Shown piece after piece: positions 15,929 through 25,772 of a stretch of DNA of 40,681 bases. Numbering within the stretch: position 1 is the stretch's first letter; every line of letters begins with the position of its first letter. Both the position numbers and the translations under genes were made by a program. Under the pieces are notes generated by a model, which searched no databases, was not told the DNA's origin, and saw only the letters and a program-made list of their open reading frames with translations. This DNA comes from a virus: the IMG/VR virus record IMGVR_UViG_3300020201_000048, positions 1-40,681 of that record. One strand, 5' to 3'.

Positions 15929-17766
15929 TGGCTGATGTAGACATCGAACCATCACTGCCGCAGCCCACACGACCAGCACATAATGAGCAGTTAAGGCCTA
16001 GTGCACCTGTGCAGACAGCCCCCGAAGTCTACGCAAATGAAGCGCAGTCTTTAATCGCTCCCACTGCTTGGGACATGGTGAAAGAGAACCTTCGACTTAT
16101 CCGCCATAATTCACCGATCAATACGTGGCAGGACGCTTCGACAGAAGACTTAAATGGTGGTGTGTTTCTCAGACAAGCAGCTTACTATGGTCTACCTGGC
16201 ATGCGTGAGCTTGGGCTTGATTATCAGCTTACTCAACAAGGGCGCAAAAAACTAACGATTGAAGAAACACGCCAGATTTATCCTGATGCGACTGAGCCCA
16301 TGCATGCTGATATTGCGAGGGGGTTCGCGGAAGATAAGCGAATTGTGGATAGCAGAAAAGAATTAATTGCTCGCTACGGTATGAGTGGCTGGAAGCAATT
16401 TGCGCTCAGTATTCCTTTAGGGATTGTTGCCGGACTCACAGAGCCGTCTAATTACGCGTTGGCTCCACTCATGGCGGCAGGGACAACTGCAGTAGGACTT
16501 GGCGGCGCGGGGCTCACGTCTGTTTTCTTAGCCAACACTGTGCAGAATCTCGCCTTCGAAGCAGCTGCCGCCCCGCAATTAAAACGCGAAGGTGAAGAAG
16601 TCACAGTGGCCAGCGCCCTGACAAGCTCTGTTATTGGCGGCGTTGTCGGCACAGGGATTCATGTTGGCGTGAAAGCGCTTGCAGGTAAAGGGAAGGGGAA
16701 AACCCCACCAGTTGGGGAGGACACTCCGCCACCCCCTCCCGCTCCCGGCACTGATGTGGACACTCCGCCACCCCCGAAAACTAAAGTCGCAAAGCCTGCC
16801 GTTGTCGACACCGTCCCAAATGATATCTCGCAGACGAGGTTTGCCGTCGCATTACAACAGCATGAATCAGGACAGGCCATTAACCCAGCCGTTGGCGAAG
16901 CAGCGCTACAGGCGAGACTCGCTGGGCTGCCACCACCGAACACGAGCAAGACTCGTTATGAATTCACACTCCTTGACGACACAGGCGATCGTGCGTTTTT
17001 TGGTGCAGGCGCAGGTGGCGAGAAGCTTTCGTTGACAGGCTTAGGTGGTGATGGAGTGATTGAGCTATCTGACAATAAGTTTCGGCAAAATATGTTTGGC
17101 GATGTGGCCGAAGTTAATCTACCCCCGAAGTTGGATTTGCTCGACATCGACACGCCCCTCAAAGCGCTGCCAGATATCGTACAAGCATTAGAGACAGCTA
17201 CAGGTAAGAAGCTCCCACCTATGGAAGCAGATGCCACGATTCGTACAGTGCTAGACAACGCGAAGAAATACGCTCCCGAAGATTTAGAGGCGATCAAGAC
17301 AGCTGTGAAGCAAGCCGGATTTGATGGGTACAAGTACTCCGATGTCGATGCGTCAGGTGCTCCATCGCACAATGGTGTAATACTTTTTGATGAGGGTAAA
17401 GCCACAGTTGTTAAGCACTCTCCACAAGACACGTCGCTTGTTCCAAAAGTATCGCCTGATGAAGTCAGAGCGATGTTAGACAGCACTGACCCAGCGCAGA
17501 CATCACCCTTTTATGAACCAGGCATCGTTGAAGCGTTAGCTGAGTTAGATAAGACACCAGACTTAGGTCTTGATGATCCGGTAAAATTACACAGAGAACA
17601 GGCAGCGGCAGCTGAGAAATCACTCAGAAGTAGAATTGAAGCAGAGCCTGACAAGCACCAAGGTGTCGCGGAAGAGATGGCTGAGATTCAAGAGCAGTAC
17701 AAGCAAGATTTGAAGAGAGTTAAAATGGTAAAAGTTCTAGCCGACTGTCTTGGGCGAGGGTTGTAA
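15928..17766 (+). CDS. Internal virion protein, gp16-like N-terminal part, with ART-like segment
   Basis: Probable large ejection protein. Seen: MVKENLRLIRHNSPIN and other N-terminal helices, hydrophobic Ala/Gly segments around residues 150-255 that could enter a membrane, then a Pro-rich linker (about 260-295). A C-terminal segment (about 335-500) ends in AVKQAGFDGYKYSDVD and HNGVILFDEGKATVV. That 'l...GyDGi.y.......~yvvFdp..i' pattern is typical of ADP-ribosyltransferase-like domains in phage polyvalent proteins, but catalytic residues cannot be confirmed. The gene ends three bases before the next, and the pair may correspond to one long protein in relatives. Confidence 0.65.
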   Translation: MADVDIEPSLPQPTRPAHNEQLRPSAPVQTAPEVYANEAQSLIAPTAWDMVKENLRLIRHNSPINTWQDASTEDLNGGVFLRQAAYYGLPGMRELGLDYQLTQQGRKKLTIEETRQIYPDATEPMHADIARGFAEDKRIVDSRKELIARYGMSGWKQFALSIPLGIVAGLTEPSNYALAPLMAAGTTAVGLGGAGLTSVFLANTVQNLAFEAAAAPQLKREGEEVTVASALTSSVIGGVVGTGIHVGVKALAGKGKGKTPPVGEDTPPPPPAPGTDVDTPPPPKTKVAKPAVVDTVPNDISQTRFAVALQQHESGQAINPAVGEAALQARLAGLPPPNTSKTRYEFTLLDDTGDRAFFGAGAGGEKLSLTGLGGDGVIELSDNKFRQNMFGDVAEVNLPPKLDLLDIDTPLKALPDIVQALETATGKKLPPMEADATIRTVLDNAKKYAPEDLEAIKTAVKQAGFDGYKYSDVDASGAPSHNGVILFDEGKATVVKHSPQDTSLVPKVSPDEVRAMLDSTDPAQTSPFYEPGIVEALAELDKTPDLGLDDPVKLHREQAAAAEKSLRSRIEAEPDKHQGVAEEMAEIQEQYKQDLKRVKMVKVLADCLGRGL

Positions 17767-17768
17767 AC

Positions 17769-20318
17769 GTGTCTAATTGTTTAACAAGTCTTCTTGAATT
17801 AGCAAAAGAGTCGATACCAGAGGCAACCAAGCGAACTCTCCGCGACATGGACGAGCGTTTTGAGCGCATAAAGCAACAAAACCCAGACCTGAGTGCAGCT
17901 GAGTTAAATGGCGTGATGCACATGCTTGTGGAAAACGAGCTTATGCGGATAGCTGAGCGCACTAAAGCCGCGCGGCTCATTGACTTAGAAGTCATAACAA
18001 AAGGCAGCGAGATGCTGCTTGATACAAGCACGGGGCAATCTCTTGGCGACAACGCAATTGCGTTTGTGTCGGGCACAAGCGCGCGTTTAATCAAAGGTGG
18101 TAACCGTGGTGTGCGTGCAGTGGCCAAAGGGATTGAGGGTAGGTTTCTTGGGCAGCTCTTCCACGCTGTCAGAAACGATCTTAAGGTTCTCTCTCGTGGT
18201 GCAATTGATCGTGAGTTAACGCTTGAGATGTCTGGTGTGGATTCAGGCAGTCCGACAGCCGCGCGGATTGCTAAGATGTACAACAAGATCATGACTAAGC
18301 TTTTTGACATGAAAAAGGGTGTGAATCCATTTCTTGAGAAAATCGAAGACTACACACACAGGCAAAATCATAACCGCGATAAGATTGTAAAAGCAGGATT
18401 TGAAGAGTGGTCGAATTTTATACTTGCGAACTACGGTAAGAAATCTTTCCCAGATTTATCACCTGCTCAAGTACAAGAACGTTTGCTTGCGATATTTGAT
18501 TCGATCAAAGCTGACGAGTACAGTTCCACTTACCTAAAAGATCCTGGCAACAAACTTCGCCAGATGGCAAGAGAGCGTGTGCTCCTCCCTAACGATGCTG
18601 AAGCATTTTATAAATATCATACTCTTTTTGGCGAAGGAACAATCTTCGATGTGATGGTGGGCACGATTCAAAAAGCAGCCAACGACATCTCTCAGATTGA
18701 GCGATTTGGTACAAACCCAGTCGAGAATATCAAAAAAGTATTTAGGCTTGCGCTAAAAAACGCTGATGAAAAACAGCGGGCTTCTTACATAAAATTAAAA
18801 AGCCGAATCGATGCCAACGTACAGCACACGCTTGGGTTTTCAAGCGTACCAGCAAAAACTGTACGCGCAAAAGCCGTGCAGTTTATTCTTCAAGCGCAGG
18901 TCATAGCAAAGCTTCCTTTGGTAGCCTTATCTTTAGTCGACGACATCACGCGAGCCATGGCGATTACCCGAAATACACTTGGGACAAACCCCATCTCAAA
19001 TCTTGGCAACCTCACGTATCACTACATGCGAAGTTTCATTTCAGAAAAGTCTGCCGTAGAAACAGCCCCGTATGTTTGGATTTTTGTTGATAGCTACTTA
19101 GGTAAGCTCTCACAAGATCTTGGGACAATCGAGAATGCGCCTGGGGTAATGGGGCGCATGATGAAGTTTATGTCTAAGGCTAATTTTGCTGACGCCCACC
19201 ATAGAGCTGCGCGCACGTCAGTTGGGATCACTGTCGCGAAAGCGCTAGCTGCAAATGCGCAGAAGAACTTTGCAGATTTAGACCCAGTGTTACGCCAGCA
19301 TGGGCTGCAGCGCTACGGCGCAGGTGCGGCTGAGTGGAAGCTTATCAATTATGCAAGAGAGACGATAGAGGCAGAAGGTCTTGAGATGCCTTTTGACATG
19401 GACATTATAACTCCAGAGGCATTTGATCGTGTGCCTGACAGCGCGGTGACTGAGTACCTTGTGGATACGGGGAAGATTAAAAAAGGTGAGACTGCTACAA
19501 AAGCTGAGATTGATGCGGCTAAGAATAACGTGTCCAACACAGTGGGCGGGATAATTAATGATCTTGCTGATGCTGGATCTTCTTCATCGGGATCGGCTGA
19601 GTATGCGTTTTTACTCCGCGGGACAGACATCAATAGTGGCCTGGGGCAAACCCTTCGTCTTTTCTCACAGTTCGCTAGTGTGCAGGTAAAAAACTTCAAC
19701 ACGACAAAACGTGTGCTCAGCTCAGGGGCTGATGCGAATAAGCGAAATTACGCAGGCGCTGCACTGCTCGTCGGTGGTGGCGCTACGGCGTACGCTATGA
19801 AGCAATTTGCCCGCGCTATGCTCAGCAACCAAACACCACCTGATCCGACTGACCCTGAGTTTATCTTAGGCGCGCTTGCATCGGGTGTGGGGGGCAGCCC
19901 CATTTCTGACGCACTAGTGCATACGGCACAAAGTGACTTTAATCCTTACTTATCTAAGCTTCAATACACAGCCTCTCTCGCAGGCCCAGCGGTGGGAGAC
20001 GCGTTAGATGTAGGCACCTTGGCGTTTTCCACCATGGATGCGCTTTTCTCAGACAAGCCATCCGTTGATGCGCAGGGGCTTATGGGACAAGTCGCGCGCA
20101 TTGCTGAGAAGACACCGTTTGCCGCGCCATTTAAGCTTCCGTACACAAAAAATGTGATGGAGTATTACCTTTTCAACGAGCTTCGGCAGTGGGGCAATCC
20201 TAAGTACTTACGAAACCAAGAAAAGCGCATGAAGAAATCAGATGAGAGCGGATTTTTAACTGAGCAGGGGCTGTGGCCTGAGAGAGAGTACTTCATTCTT
20301 GATCCGAGGAACAAGTAA
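17769..20318 (+). CDS. Large internal virion protein, gp16-like C-terminal part, 849 aa
   Basis: Starts at GTG 17769 with GAGGG eight bases upstream. A long helical protein without recognisable enzyme motif. It has amphipathic and Ala/Gly-rich stretches, with ARAMLSNQTPPDPTDPEFILGALASGVGGSPISDALVHTA (about 685-725) typical of membrane-active C-terminal regions of podoviral core proteins. The N-terminus, CLTSLLELAKESIPEATKRTLRDMDERFERIKQQNPDLS, resembles the middle of fused homologues. It closes the virion core cluster, before the fibre genes. Assignment rests on position and composition. Confidence 0.65.
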   Translation: MSNCLTSLLELAKESIPEATKRTLRDMDERFERIKQQNPDLSAAELNGVMHMLVENELMRIAERTKAARLIDLEVITKGSEMLLDTSTGQSLGDNAIAFVSGTSARLIKGGNRGVRAVAKGIEGRFLGQLFHAVRNDLKVLSRGAIDRELTLEMSGVDSGSPTAARIAKMYNKIMTKLFDMKKGVNPFLEKIEDYTHRQNHNRDKIVKAGFEEWSNFILANYGKKSFPDLSPAQVQERLLAIFDSIKADEYSSTYLKDPGNKLRQMARERVLLPNDAEAFYKYHTLFGEGTIFDVMVGTIQKAANDISQIERFGTNPVENIKKVFRLALKNADEKQRASYIKLKSRIDANVQHTLGFSSVPAKTVRAKAVQFILQAQVIAKLPLVALSLVDDITRAMAITRNTLGTNPISNLGNLTYHYMRSFISEKSAVETAPYVWIFVDSYLGKLSQDLGTIENAPGVMGRMMKFMSKANFADAHHRAARTSVGITVAKALAANAQKNFADLDPVLRQHGLQRYGAGAAEWKLINYARETIEAEGLEMPFDMDIITPEAFDRVPDSAVTEYLVDTGKIKKGETATKAEIDAAKNNVSNTVGGIINDLADAGSSSSGSAEYAFLLRGTDINSGLGQTLRLFSQFASVQVKNFNTTKRVLSSGADANKRNYAGAALLVGGGATAYAMKQFARAMLSNQTPPDPTDPEFILGALASGVGGSPISDALVHTAQSDFNPYLSKLQYTASLAGPAVGDALDVGTLAFSTMDALFSDKPSVDAQGLMGQVARIAEKTPFAAPFKLPYTKNVMEYYLFNELRQWGNPKYLRNQEKRMKKSDESGFLTEQGLWPEREYFILDPRNK

Positions 20319-20365
20319 GTGTGTACAAGCGAGCACTGCGTGCATAGAATAAACATGGAGCCAAG

Positions 20366-21181
20366 ATGACAATATCGTCCACAACGGTAAAAACGATTAC
20401 TGGGCTTGGGAATGGAATCAGCACAAATCATGTGATTGGTTTCCCCTTTCAATTAAACGCTCAAATTGAAGTCTACCTCATCGACGAGTCAGCTGTGCCT
20501 GCGACATCGACACTCCTTGTGTTTGGCGCTGGGGCTGGCAAGTACACCTTCACAGGTGGAGCTGGTGATCCGAACACGACAATCGTTATGGGAACTGCGT
20601 TGAGTACAACTCAGCGTGCGATTATCCAGCGAGCCGTGCCGCGTCAGCAAAACGTCGATTACGTTACGACACAGTTTTTTCCTGCCGAAGACCATGAAGA
20701 ACAGATGGATCGACAGACGATGATGGACCAAGAAGACGCGGACAAATTATCGCGTGCACTCACTTTATGGCCGACAGTTGTTGGGTTTAACCCTGTGTTG
20801 CCATCAGACATTGCAACTCCTGATCAAGTCATCTTAACGAATGCCACAGGCACGGGGTTCCGTGTAGCCACACTCGCAGGCGGCGTTGGCGCTGCAGGAC
20901 CAGCTGGCGCGAATGGAACGAATGGGCTGAACGGTGCGGATGGATTAAACGCACCTACGATGCTTTTACAAATCCCATCATCTGGGGTTCGCGACGGAGT
21001 TAACCAAAATTTTGTTCTAGCAAATGTGCCGTTTGTAGGCGCCAATGTCATAGCCGTTGTTGATGGAGTATTATCAGAGTCACTTGTGCCAGTTGGTAGT
21101 ACAGTGACAGTGTCTGCGCCACTTGCAGCGTTGCTTGCGAATGTCGCTATAGATCTAAAGTTTCTTTACATCCGTACTTGA
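20366..21181 (+). CDS. Tail fibre N-terminal anchor protein (T7 gp17 N-domain-like) with collagen-like stretch
   Basis: Seen: VKTITGLGNGISTNHVIGFPFQLNAQIEVYLI (about 8-39) and IIQRAVPRQQNVDY...AEDHEEQMDRQTMMDQEDADKLSRAL (about 86-131). This is the pattern of T7-type tail fibre N-terminal domains that bind the tail. A short Gly-X-Y collagen-like run (about 174-195, GAAGPAGANGTNG) follows, and the C-terminus (DGVNQNFVLANVP...VVDGVL) is a beta module found in fibres. At 271 aa it is too short to hold a receptor-binding tip, so later genes must supply it. GGAG lies five bases upstream. It has no signal peptide, unlike the next fibre-like genes. Confidence 0.8.
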   Translation: MTISSTTVKTITGLGNGISTNHVIGFPFQLNAQIEVYLIDESAVPATSTLLVFGAGAGKYTFTGGAGDPNTTIVMGTALSTTQRAIIQRAVPRQQNVDYVTTQFFPAEDHEEQMDRQTMMDQEDADKLSRALTLWPTVVGFNPVLPSDIATPDQVILTNATGTGFRVATLAGGVGAAGPAGANGTNGLNGADGLNAPTMLLQIPSSGVRDGVNQNFVLANVPFVGANVIAVVDGVLSESLVPVGSTVTVSAPLAALLANVAIDLKFLYIRT

Positions 21182-21220
21182 AGTACAATTTGTGTCGTAC
21201 CCACGGAGAGGGATAAAAGT

Positions 21221-21550
21221 ATGCGCCCAATTTATCGTCCTGACTATATAGAAGCTCAATCGATGGGTGCTAGCTTTAACGGCCCAACTGTTACGACGAG
21301 TTCCTCTGACGGCATTTGCTTTCAAGCCGTGTGGGTGGGAGCGACGGCCGCAGGTACACTGCGCGTGCAGGCTTCTAACGACGCCGTGGTGTGGACTGAT
21401 CTTCCTGCGACTGATTATGTCGTTGCGGGCGCGGATTCATATCTTGCGAACTTATCTGCGATATACTTTCAGTACGCAAGGTTAGTGTTTGTGCGAACAG
21501 GTGGTACGGGCACGCTTGAGGCTGATGTGTTCAGCAAGGAAATAGGATAA
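21221..21550 (+). CDS. Small beta-sandwich tail accessory protein, 109 aa
   Basis: Seen: ICFQAVWVGATAAGTLRVQASNDAVVWTDLP around residues 32-62 and IYFQYARLVFVRTGGTGTLEADVFSKEIG at the C-terminus. The 'GtL.vQ.SnD...WtdL...y...~~v.~~r~gG~Gtl.~~~~~K' pattern is a recurring small beta-sandwich protein beside fibre genes in phages and in bacterial surface proteins. The function is unknown; it is likely an adapter. No signal peptide. It overlaps the following gene as TAATG. Confidence 0.65.
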   Translation: MRPIYRPDYIEAQSMGASFNGPTVTTSSSDGICFQAVWVGATAAGTLRVQASNDAVVWTDLPATDYVVAGADSYLANLSAIYFQYARLVFVRTGGTGTLEADVFSKEIG

Positions 21551-23007
21551 TGCGTAAACTAAAGCTTAGCCTGCTAGCGTTTTTTTGCACCACGCCACTG
21601 TGGGCGGGCTACGTTTCGTATCCTCCTGCGTCAAGTACCCCGAGTGGGGGTGGTAGCTCCACTGTGTGGAATGGCGCGAGTACGCTTGCGACAACGCTAA
21701 CAGGGTTTGTCTCCACAGCCGGTGTTGTGAATTCCGCTGACACGGTTTTGTCAGCGCTTGAGAATCTTGATGGCAACATAGCGCTCAAAGAAAATACGGC
21801 GAATAAAACCGACGACCCAGGACTTATCGCGGATTCATCTGTTTTGTTTCCAACCCAACATGCAGTAAAATCCTACGCTGACGGTGTGTCGGCATTTGCC
21901 GCCGCAGGGCTTGCTCTTAAAGAAAATGTCGCTAACAAAGACACTGACGTCACTTTGGTGACAAACTCAGATGTGCGTTACGCATCACAAAGAGCGATTA
22001 AGACATACGTTGATAATAATATTACGGGAGTTTCAACTTTTGCTTCGGCTGGTCTTTTACTTAAAGAAAATACGATCACAGCGGGACTTGCGTCCCAGTA
22101 CTGGCGCGGCGACAAAACTTTTCAGACACTCGACACACTAGCTGTGCCTGAGAACACGAATCTCTACTTCACCAATGCACGCGCGCGCTTAGCACTGTCT
22201 GTTGATGGCGCGCCAGATCCGTTAGCTTACAATAATATCACGGGTGGATTTTCCATGCCCGCCGCGACATCCGTACAATCAGGATATTTAACAGCTGGCG
22301 ATCACGCTGCTTTCTCCGCAGCTGCCGCAGGGATAGTTGGAGTGATTGAATTTAAAATATGGGGTGGGTTAAACGCCCCTGCAACAAACTTTGGTGAGCC
22401 TCACTATTGGGCGCAAGCGCTCACGCTTTCAAGCGTGAAGATGTCAGCATTTAATTGTGGCGCCGTAGGATCAATAGACATCGCAGTACAACAATGGCGT
22501 GCTGGTGTCCTTATCGATACCGCAACAGGTAGCCTCGCAGCTACCGGCGGGATGTGCGGCGCTTCGGTCGCCCTTAATCATTCACAGACCATGCTCGTTG
22601 GCGACATCACGACAATCGATCTCACTGCAATACCAACGGGTACGCCTGAGTCATTAACAGTTGCGGTTGACGGTGGCAGTGTTGCAGGCGTGATCGGGCC
22701 TGCTGGCACGTTTGAAGTGTCTGTACTCACTAAGGTCGCAAACTACGGCATGGGTGTCATTGACAACGTGATCAACGCAGACGCAGCGGCTGGCAATATT
22801 AGTATCACTCTCCCATCTGCGGCGGCTTCTTTTGTCGCCGGGAAAAGTAAACTCTACACGATTAAGAAAATCGATGGGAGCGCTAACACCGTAACCGTCC
22901 TACCTTTTGGGGCTGAGTCGATTGAGTTTGGGGCTTCATTATCTCTTCCCGCGCAAGGCTTATCGGCCACATTATACACGGACGGGACGAACTTCTATGT
23001 TCAATAA
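21550..23007 (+). CDS. Fibre-like protein 1 with Sec signal peptide, 485 aa
   Basis: Seen: a basic N-terminus (MRKLK), a hydrophobic core (LSLLAFF) and a PLWA/GY cleavage site after residue 19: a complete Sec signal peptide. The mature part has repeated TQHAVKSYADG / SQRAIKTYVDN helical-strand units, a SQYWRGDKTFQTLDT motif shared with the next gene, and NTNLYFTNARARLALS. The C-terminal beta domain ends in LSATLYTDGTNFYVQ. These are tail-fibre-type modules. A phage fibre assembled in the cytoplasm should not be exported, so the protein may act in the host envelope. The alternative is that the hydrophobic start anchors it in the tail. Confidence 0.75.
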   Translation: MRKLKLSLLAFFCTTPLWAGYVSYPPASSTPSGGGSSTVWNGASTLATTLTGFVSTAGVVNSADTVLSALENLDGNIALKENTANKTDDPGLIADSSVLFPTQHAVKSYADGVSAFAAAGLALKENVANKDTDVTLVTNSDVRYASQRAIKTYVDNNITGVSTFASAGLLLKENTITAGLASQYWRGDKTFQTLDTLAVPENTNLYFTNARARLALSVDGAPDPLAYNNITGGFSMPAATSVQSGYLTAGDHAAFSAAAAGIVGVIEFKIWGGLNAPATNFGEPHYWAQALTLSSVKMSAFNCGAVGSIDIAVQQWRAGVLIDTATGSLAATGGMCGASVALNHSQTMLVGDITTIDLTAIPTGTPESLTVAVDGGSVAGVIGPAGTFEVSVLTKVANYGMGVIDNVINADAAAGNISITLPSAAASFVAGKSKLYTIKKIDGSANTVTVLPFGAESIEFGASLSLPAQGLSATLYTDGTNFYVQ

Positions 23008-24853
23008 AATTGTACTGCTTTTATTGCTCACGATACCAAGCGCGTTTGCCACATTCGGGATTGTCCCCGGGGGCCAGGGCGTACCAGCCACACGCACGAT
23101 AAATACTCATCCGCTAAGTGCAAACGTGACTGTGACAAAAGGCGACGTAGGTCTTGGTAACGTAGACAATACAAGCGACGTGAATAAGCCAGTATCAACT
23201 GCGCAGCAAACGGAGTTGGATACAAAAGAACCTAGCATCTCGGTTGGAACAACCTTGCAATATTGGCGCGGTGATAAATCATTCCAGTCCCTTGTTTCAG
23301 CGGATATCCCTGCATCAATCGACTTGACTGGTTTGCCGACGGCACCGACTGCGTCGCCTGGGACGAGCACTATGCAACTCGCGACAACCGCGTTCGTTCT
23401 GAGTCAGGGATTCTTGAATACAATTGGCGCTATGCCCGTAGGATCAAGCTCAACGCTCGTTACTACCACCTCAGCGTCCACCACTTTTGTTAACGCCCTC
23501 ACAACAACGGTGACGGTGACGGCGTCAAGCGCGCCCGTTATGGCACTATGCATATTAGATTTAACGAGTGCGACCGCAGCTTCCGTTGCTACAGTAAGGG
23601 TAACTATCAATGCCGTTGCTGGGGGTTCGGTCACTGAATCTTTGACGGTCGCCACAACTCAGCATTTAACTGTCCCCAATCAATATGTTTCCGCAGCCCT
23701 CGGACCTGGTACCTATACGGTTAACTGCGAGTTCAACCGCGCGTCGGGCACTGGCACAGTGACGGTGGCGCAGGGTTCTTTGCGCTCAGTCGTTCTTCAG
23801 GGAGCAAGCTCCAACGGCATAACTCAGATTACGGGAGCTTTGCAGGCGGGCCCTGGCTCAGGGTCGCAAGTTCTCTCAGGCGTACTCCCCGTAGCTAATG
23901 GTGGCACGGCGCTTAGTTCTACAACCATTAATCGACTTCTTTATTCGAGCGCCAACAATGTCATCGCGGGTCTTGCCACGGCAAACACAGGCGCTCTTGT
24001 CACTTCGAGTACGGGTGTGCCCTCAATCACTTCGGGCGCAACGGCAAATCGCCTTTTACGCACCAACGGCACAACCGTTTCGTTCGCTCAGGTCGCGGCG
24101 GATACAGATATTTCTGGTACCTTGCCCGTTGCAAACGGTGGCACTGGATTGACCGCTGCGTTCGCCGCGAGTCGAGCGATGTTTTCAAACGGAACCACGC
24201 TTGCCGCTGACGGTCTTTACCAATATCAGACCGCTAACACGCGCCTTTTTGTCGGCCAAGGTGGCGGCACCGGGCGCATTAACGGAACGGTGGGCTTAAC
24301 TGACCCGACACCGAACGATCTTGCCGGAAACTTCTATTCAAGAACAACCGCAAATAATGCCGTTAACATTCAGAATGAAAACACCCTTGTCACCCTGAAC
24401 ATGACAAACTCGGGCGGGTCCACGATAGGCGCGAACATTCGGGCGCAAGCGTCCCAAGGAACCCTGGTGGCTCGGACGCAAACTCAACCGAGTGATGCTC
24501 TTTTCAGCATCACGGCACAGGGTCGGACGGCCAGCGCGTGGAGCACTGGCTACGCCGCGGCTATGTCCATCGTTTCTACCGAAGCTGTCACCGGCACCAC
24601 AAACGGCGGCGAGATTGTTTTCTCGACCACACCAAACGGTAGCGCAACTCCGATCGAAAGGTTGCGGATCACCAATGACGGCCTTGTAAAGTCGCAAAAA
24701 GGGTTCATGAACGACACATCTGGAAGTCAGCCATCCTGCAGCTCTTCTAGCCGAGGACTCACATGGGTCATCCAAGGTGGTGCGGGCGTGGCAGATATTT
24801 TTCAGGTTTGCCTGAAGGATGCAAGTGACGTGTATAACTGGGTGACTAAATAA
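22997..24853 (+). CDS. Fibre-like protein 2 with Sec signal peptide, 618 aa
   Basis: Start ATG 22997 is chosen over an upstream in-frame ATG (22907) because it begins a complete signal peptide: MFNK, a run of seven hydrophobic residues and AFA/T cleavage after residue 18. The mature part has LQYWRGDKSFQSLVSADIP (shared with fibre-like protein 1), MQLATTAFVLSQGFLN, several LPVANGGTG/ALSS units, and a chaperone-like or fibre C-terminus IERLRITNDGLVKSQKGFMND. All are typical of phage and predatory-bacterial surface fibres. It overlaps fibre-like protein 1 by 11 bases, so the two are probably produced together. Confidence 0.75.
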   Translation: MFNKIVLLLLLTIPSAFATFGIVPGGQGVPATRTINTHPLSANVTVTKGDVGLGNVDNTSDVNKPVSTAQQTELDTKEPSISVGTTLQYWRGDKSFQSLVSADIPASIDLTGLPTAPTASPGTSTMQLATTAFVLSQGFLNTIGAMPVGSSSTLVTTTSASTTFVNALTTTVTVTASSAPVMALCILDLTSATAASVATVRVTINAVAGGSVTESLTVATTQHLTVPNQYVSAALGPGTYTVNCEFNRASGTGTVTVAQGSLRSVVLQGASSNGITQITGALQAGPGSGSQVLSGVLPVANGGTALSSTTINRLLYSSANNVIAGLATANTGALVTSSTGVPSITSGATANRLLRTNGTTVSFAQVAADTDISGTLPVANGGTGLTAAFAASRAMFSNGTTLAADGLYQYQTANTRLFVGQGGGTGRINGTVGLTDPTPNDLAGNFYSRTTANNAVNIQNENTLVTLNMTNSGGSTIGANIRAQASQGTLVARTQTQPSDALFSITAQGRTASAWSTGYAAAMSIVSTEAVTGTTNGGEIVFSTTPNGSATPIERLRITNDGLVKSQKGFMNDTSGSQPSCSSSSRGLTWVIQGGAGVADIFQVCLKDASDVYNWVTK

Positions 24854-24859
24854 GGCGCA

Positions 24860-25759
24860 ATGATGAAAAATAAACTGAATTACAAATTACTGCTAGGTCT
24901 AGTGTTCCTGCTCATTCCAGGAAATCCGACGCACGCTTCTTACTTCGGTGAGCTTTTTCAACCTGCAAATAGATTCCTCGTCGGTCCCGCCGCTGGCGTC
25001 CCTGCTAAGTCTACTTTCCGATTAATGGTTCCTGCAGACGTTCCGACGCTCAACCAAAACACGACTGGTACTGCGGCAAATCTATCGGGGACACCCGCTT
25101 TACCTAACGGAACAACGGCGACAACGCAGGCCCCTGCTGACAATTCTACAAGGCTTTCAACAACGGCTTATGTTGATGCAGGCTTAAGTACAGTACAAGC
25201 AACGATACCGACAAGTGCTGCCGTAGCTGATCAATTTGTAACAGGCTTCACATCCCCTGGAACATTCACACGGGCACAACCGGCGTTCACGAATATTTCA
25301 GGCGTTGCCGTAATCGCACAGGGTGGGACTAACTCTAGCGCGGCGTTAAATAATGATCGAGTGATCGTCTCAAGCGGTGGTGCGATTGTGGAACATACAG
25401 CCCTTACAGCTGATCGGGTTTTGTATACTAACGGTGTCGGTCTACCCGCGGCGTCTACCATCACGGCAACGGAACTGGGATACTTAGGCGGCGTCACGAG
25501 CAGCATTCAAACACAGATAACTTCGAAGAAAGCGACCTTCACCGTATACAGCGAAGCTCCCGTTGGAGTTGTGGATGGCGTAAACACAGTGTTTACCCCA
25601 CAACGTCCCCCTACTGAAACAGCAAGCTATGTGTTGTCGGTTGATGGCGGCGTTACGTCGCAGACGGCAGGCGCAAACGGATACACAGTAGGTGGATCAA
25701 CAATAACGTTCGGTACCGCACCAGCTGTTGGACAAGATCTCTGGCTGATCTATCATTAA
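24860..25759 (+). CDS. Fibre-like protein 3 with signal peptide, 299 aa
   Basis: Two adjacent ATGs (24860, 24863) precede a lysine-rich start, a hydrophobic core (LLLGLVFLLIPG) and a THA/S cleavage site near residue 27. AAGG spacing favours the second ATG. The mature protein carries STTAYVDAGLSTVQATI, an AQGGTNSSAALNNDRVIVSSGG unit and TATELGYLGGVTSSIQTQI, all common fibre-shaft modules. The C-terminal VDGVNTVFTPQRPP...YVLSVDGGV domain resembles that of the anchor protein at 20366. It is encoded six bases after fibre-like protein 2. Confidence 0.7.
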   Translation: MMKNKLNYKLLLGLVFLLIPGNPTHASYFGELFQPANRFLVGPAAGVPAKSTFRLMVPADVPTLNQNTTGTAANLSGTPALPNGTTATTQAPADNSTRLSTTAYVDAGLSTVQATIPTSAAVADQFVTGFTSPGTFTRAQPAFTNISGVAVIAQGGTNSSAALNNDRVIVSSGGAIVEHTALTADRVLYTNGVGLPAASTITATELGYLGGVTSSIQTQITSKKATFTVYSEAPVGVVDGVNTVFTPQRPPTETASYVLSVDGGVTSQTAGANGYTVGGSTITFGTAPAVGQDLWLIYH

Positions 25760-25772
25760 GATGAGGACACAC

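Noticed and set aside
17700-17800. Programmed frameshift joining the two gp16-like genes
   Set aside because: No slippery heptamer was seen at the junction, and the second gene has its own GTG start with a GAGGG site at good spacing.
24338-24775. Minus-strand 145-aa frame inside fibre-like gene 2
   Set aside because: It is antisense to a clear fibre reading frame, rich in Arg and Cys as expected for a shadow, and isolated from minus-strand genes.
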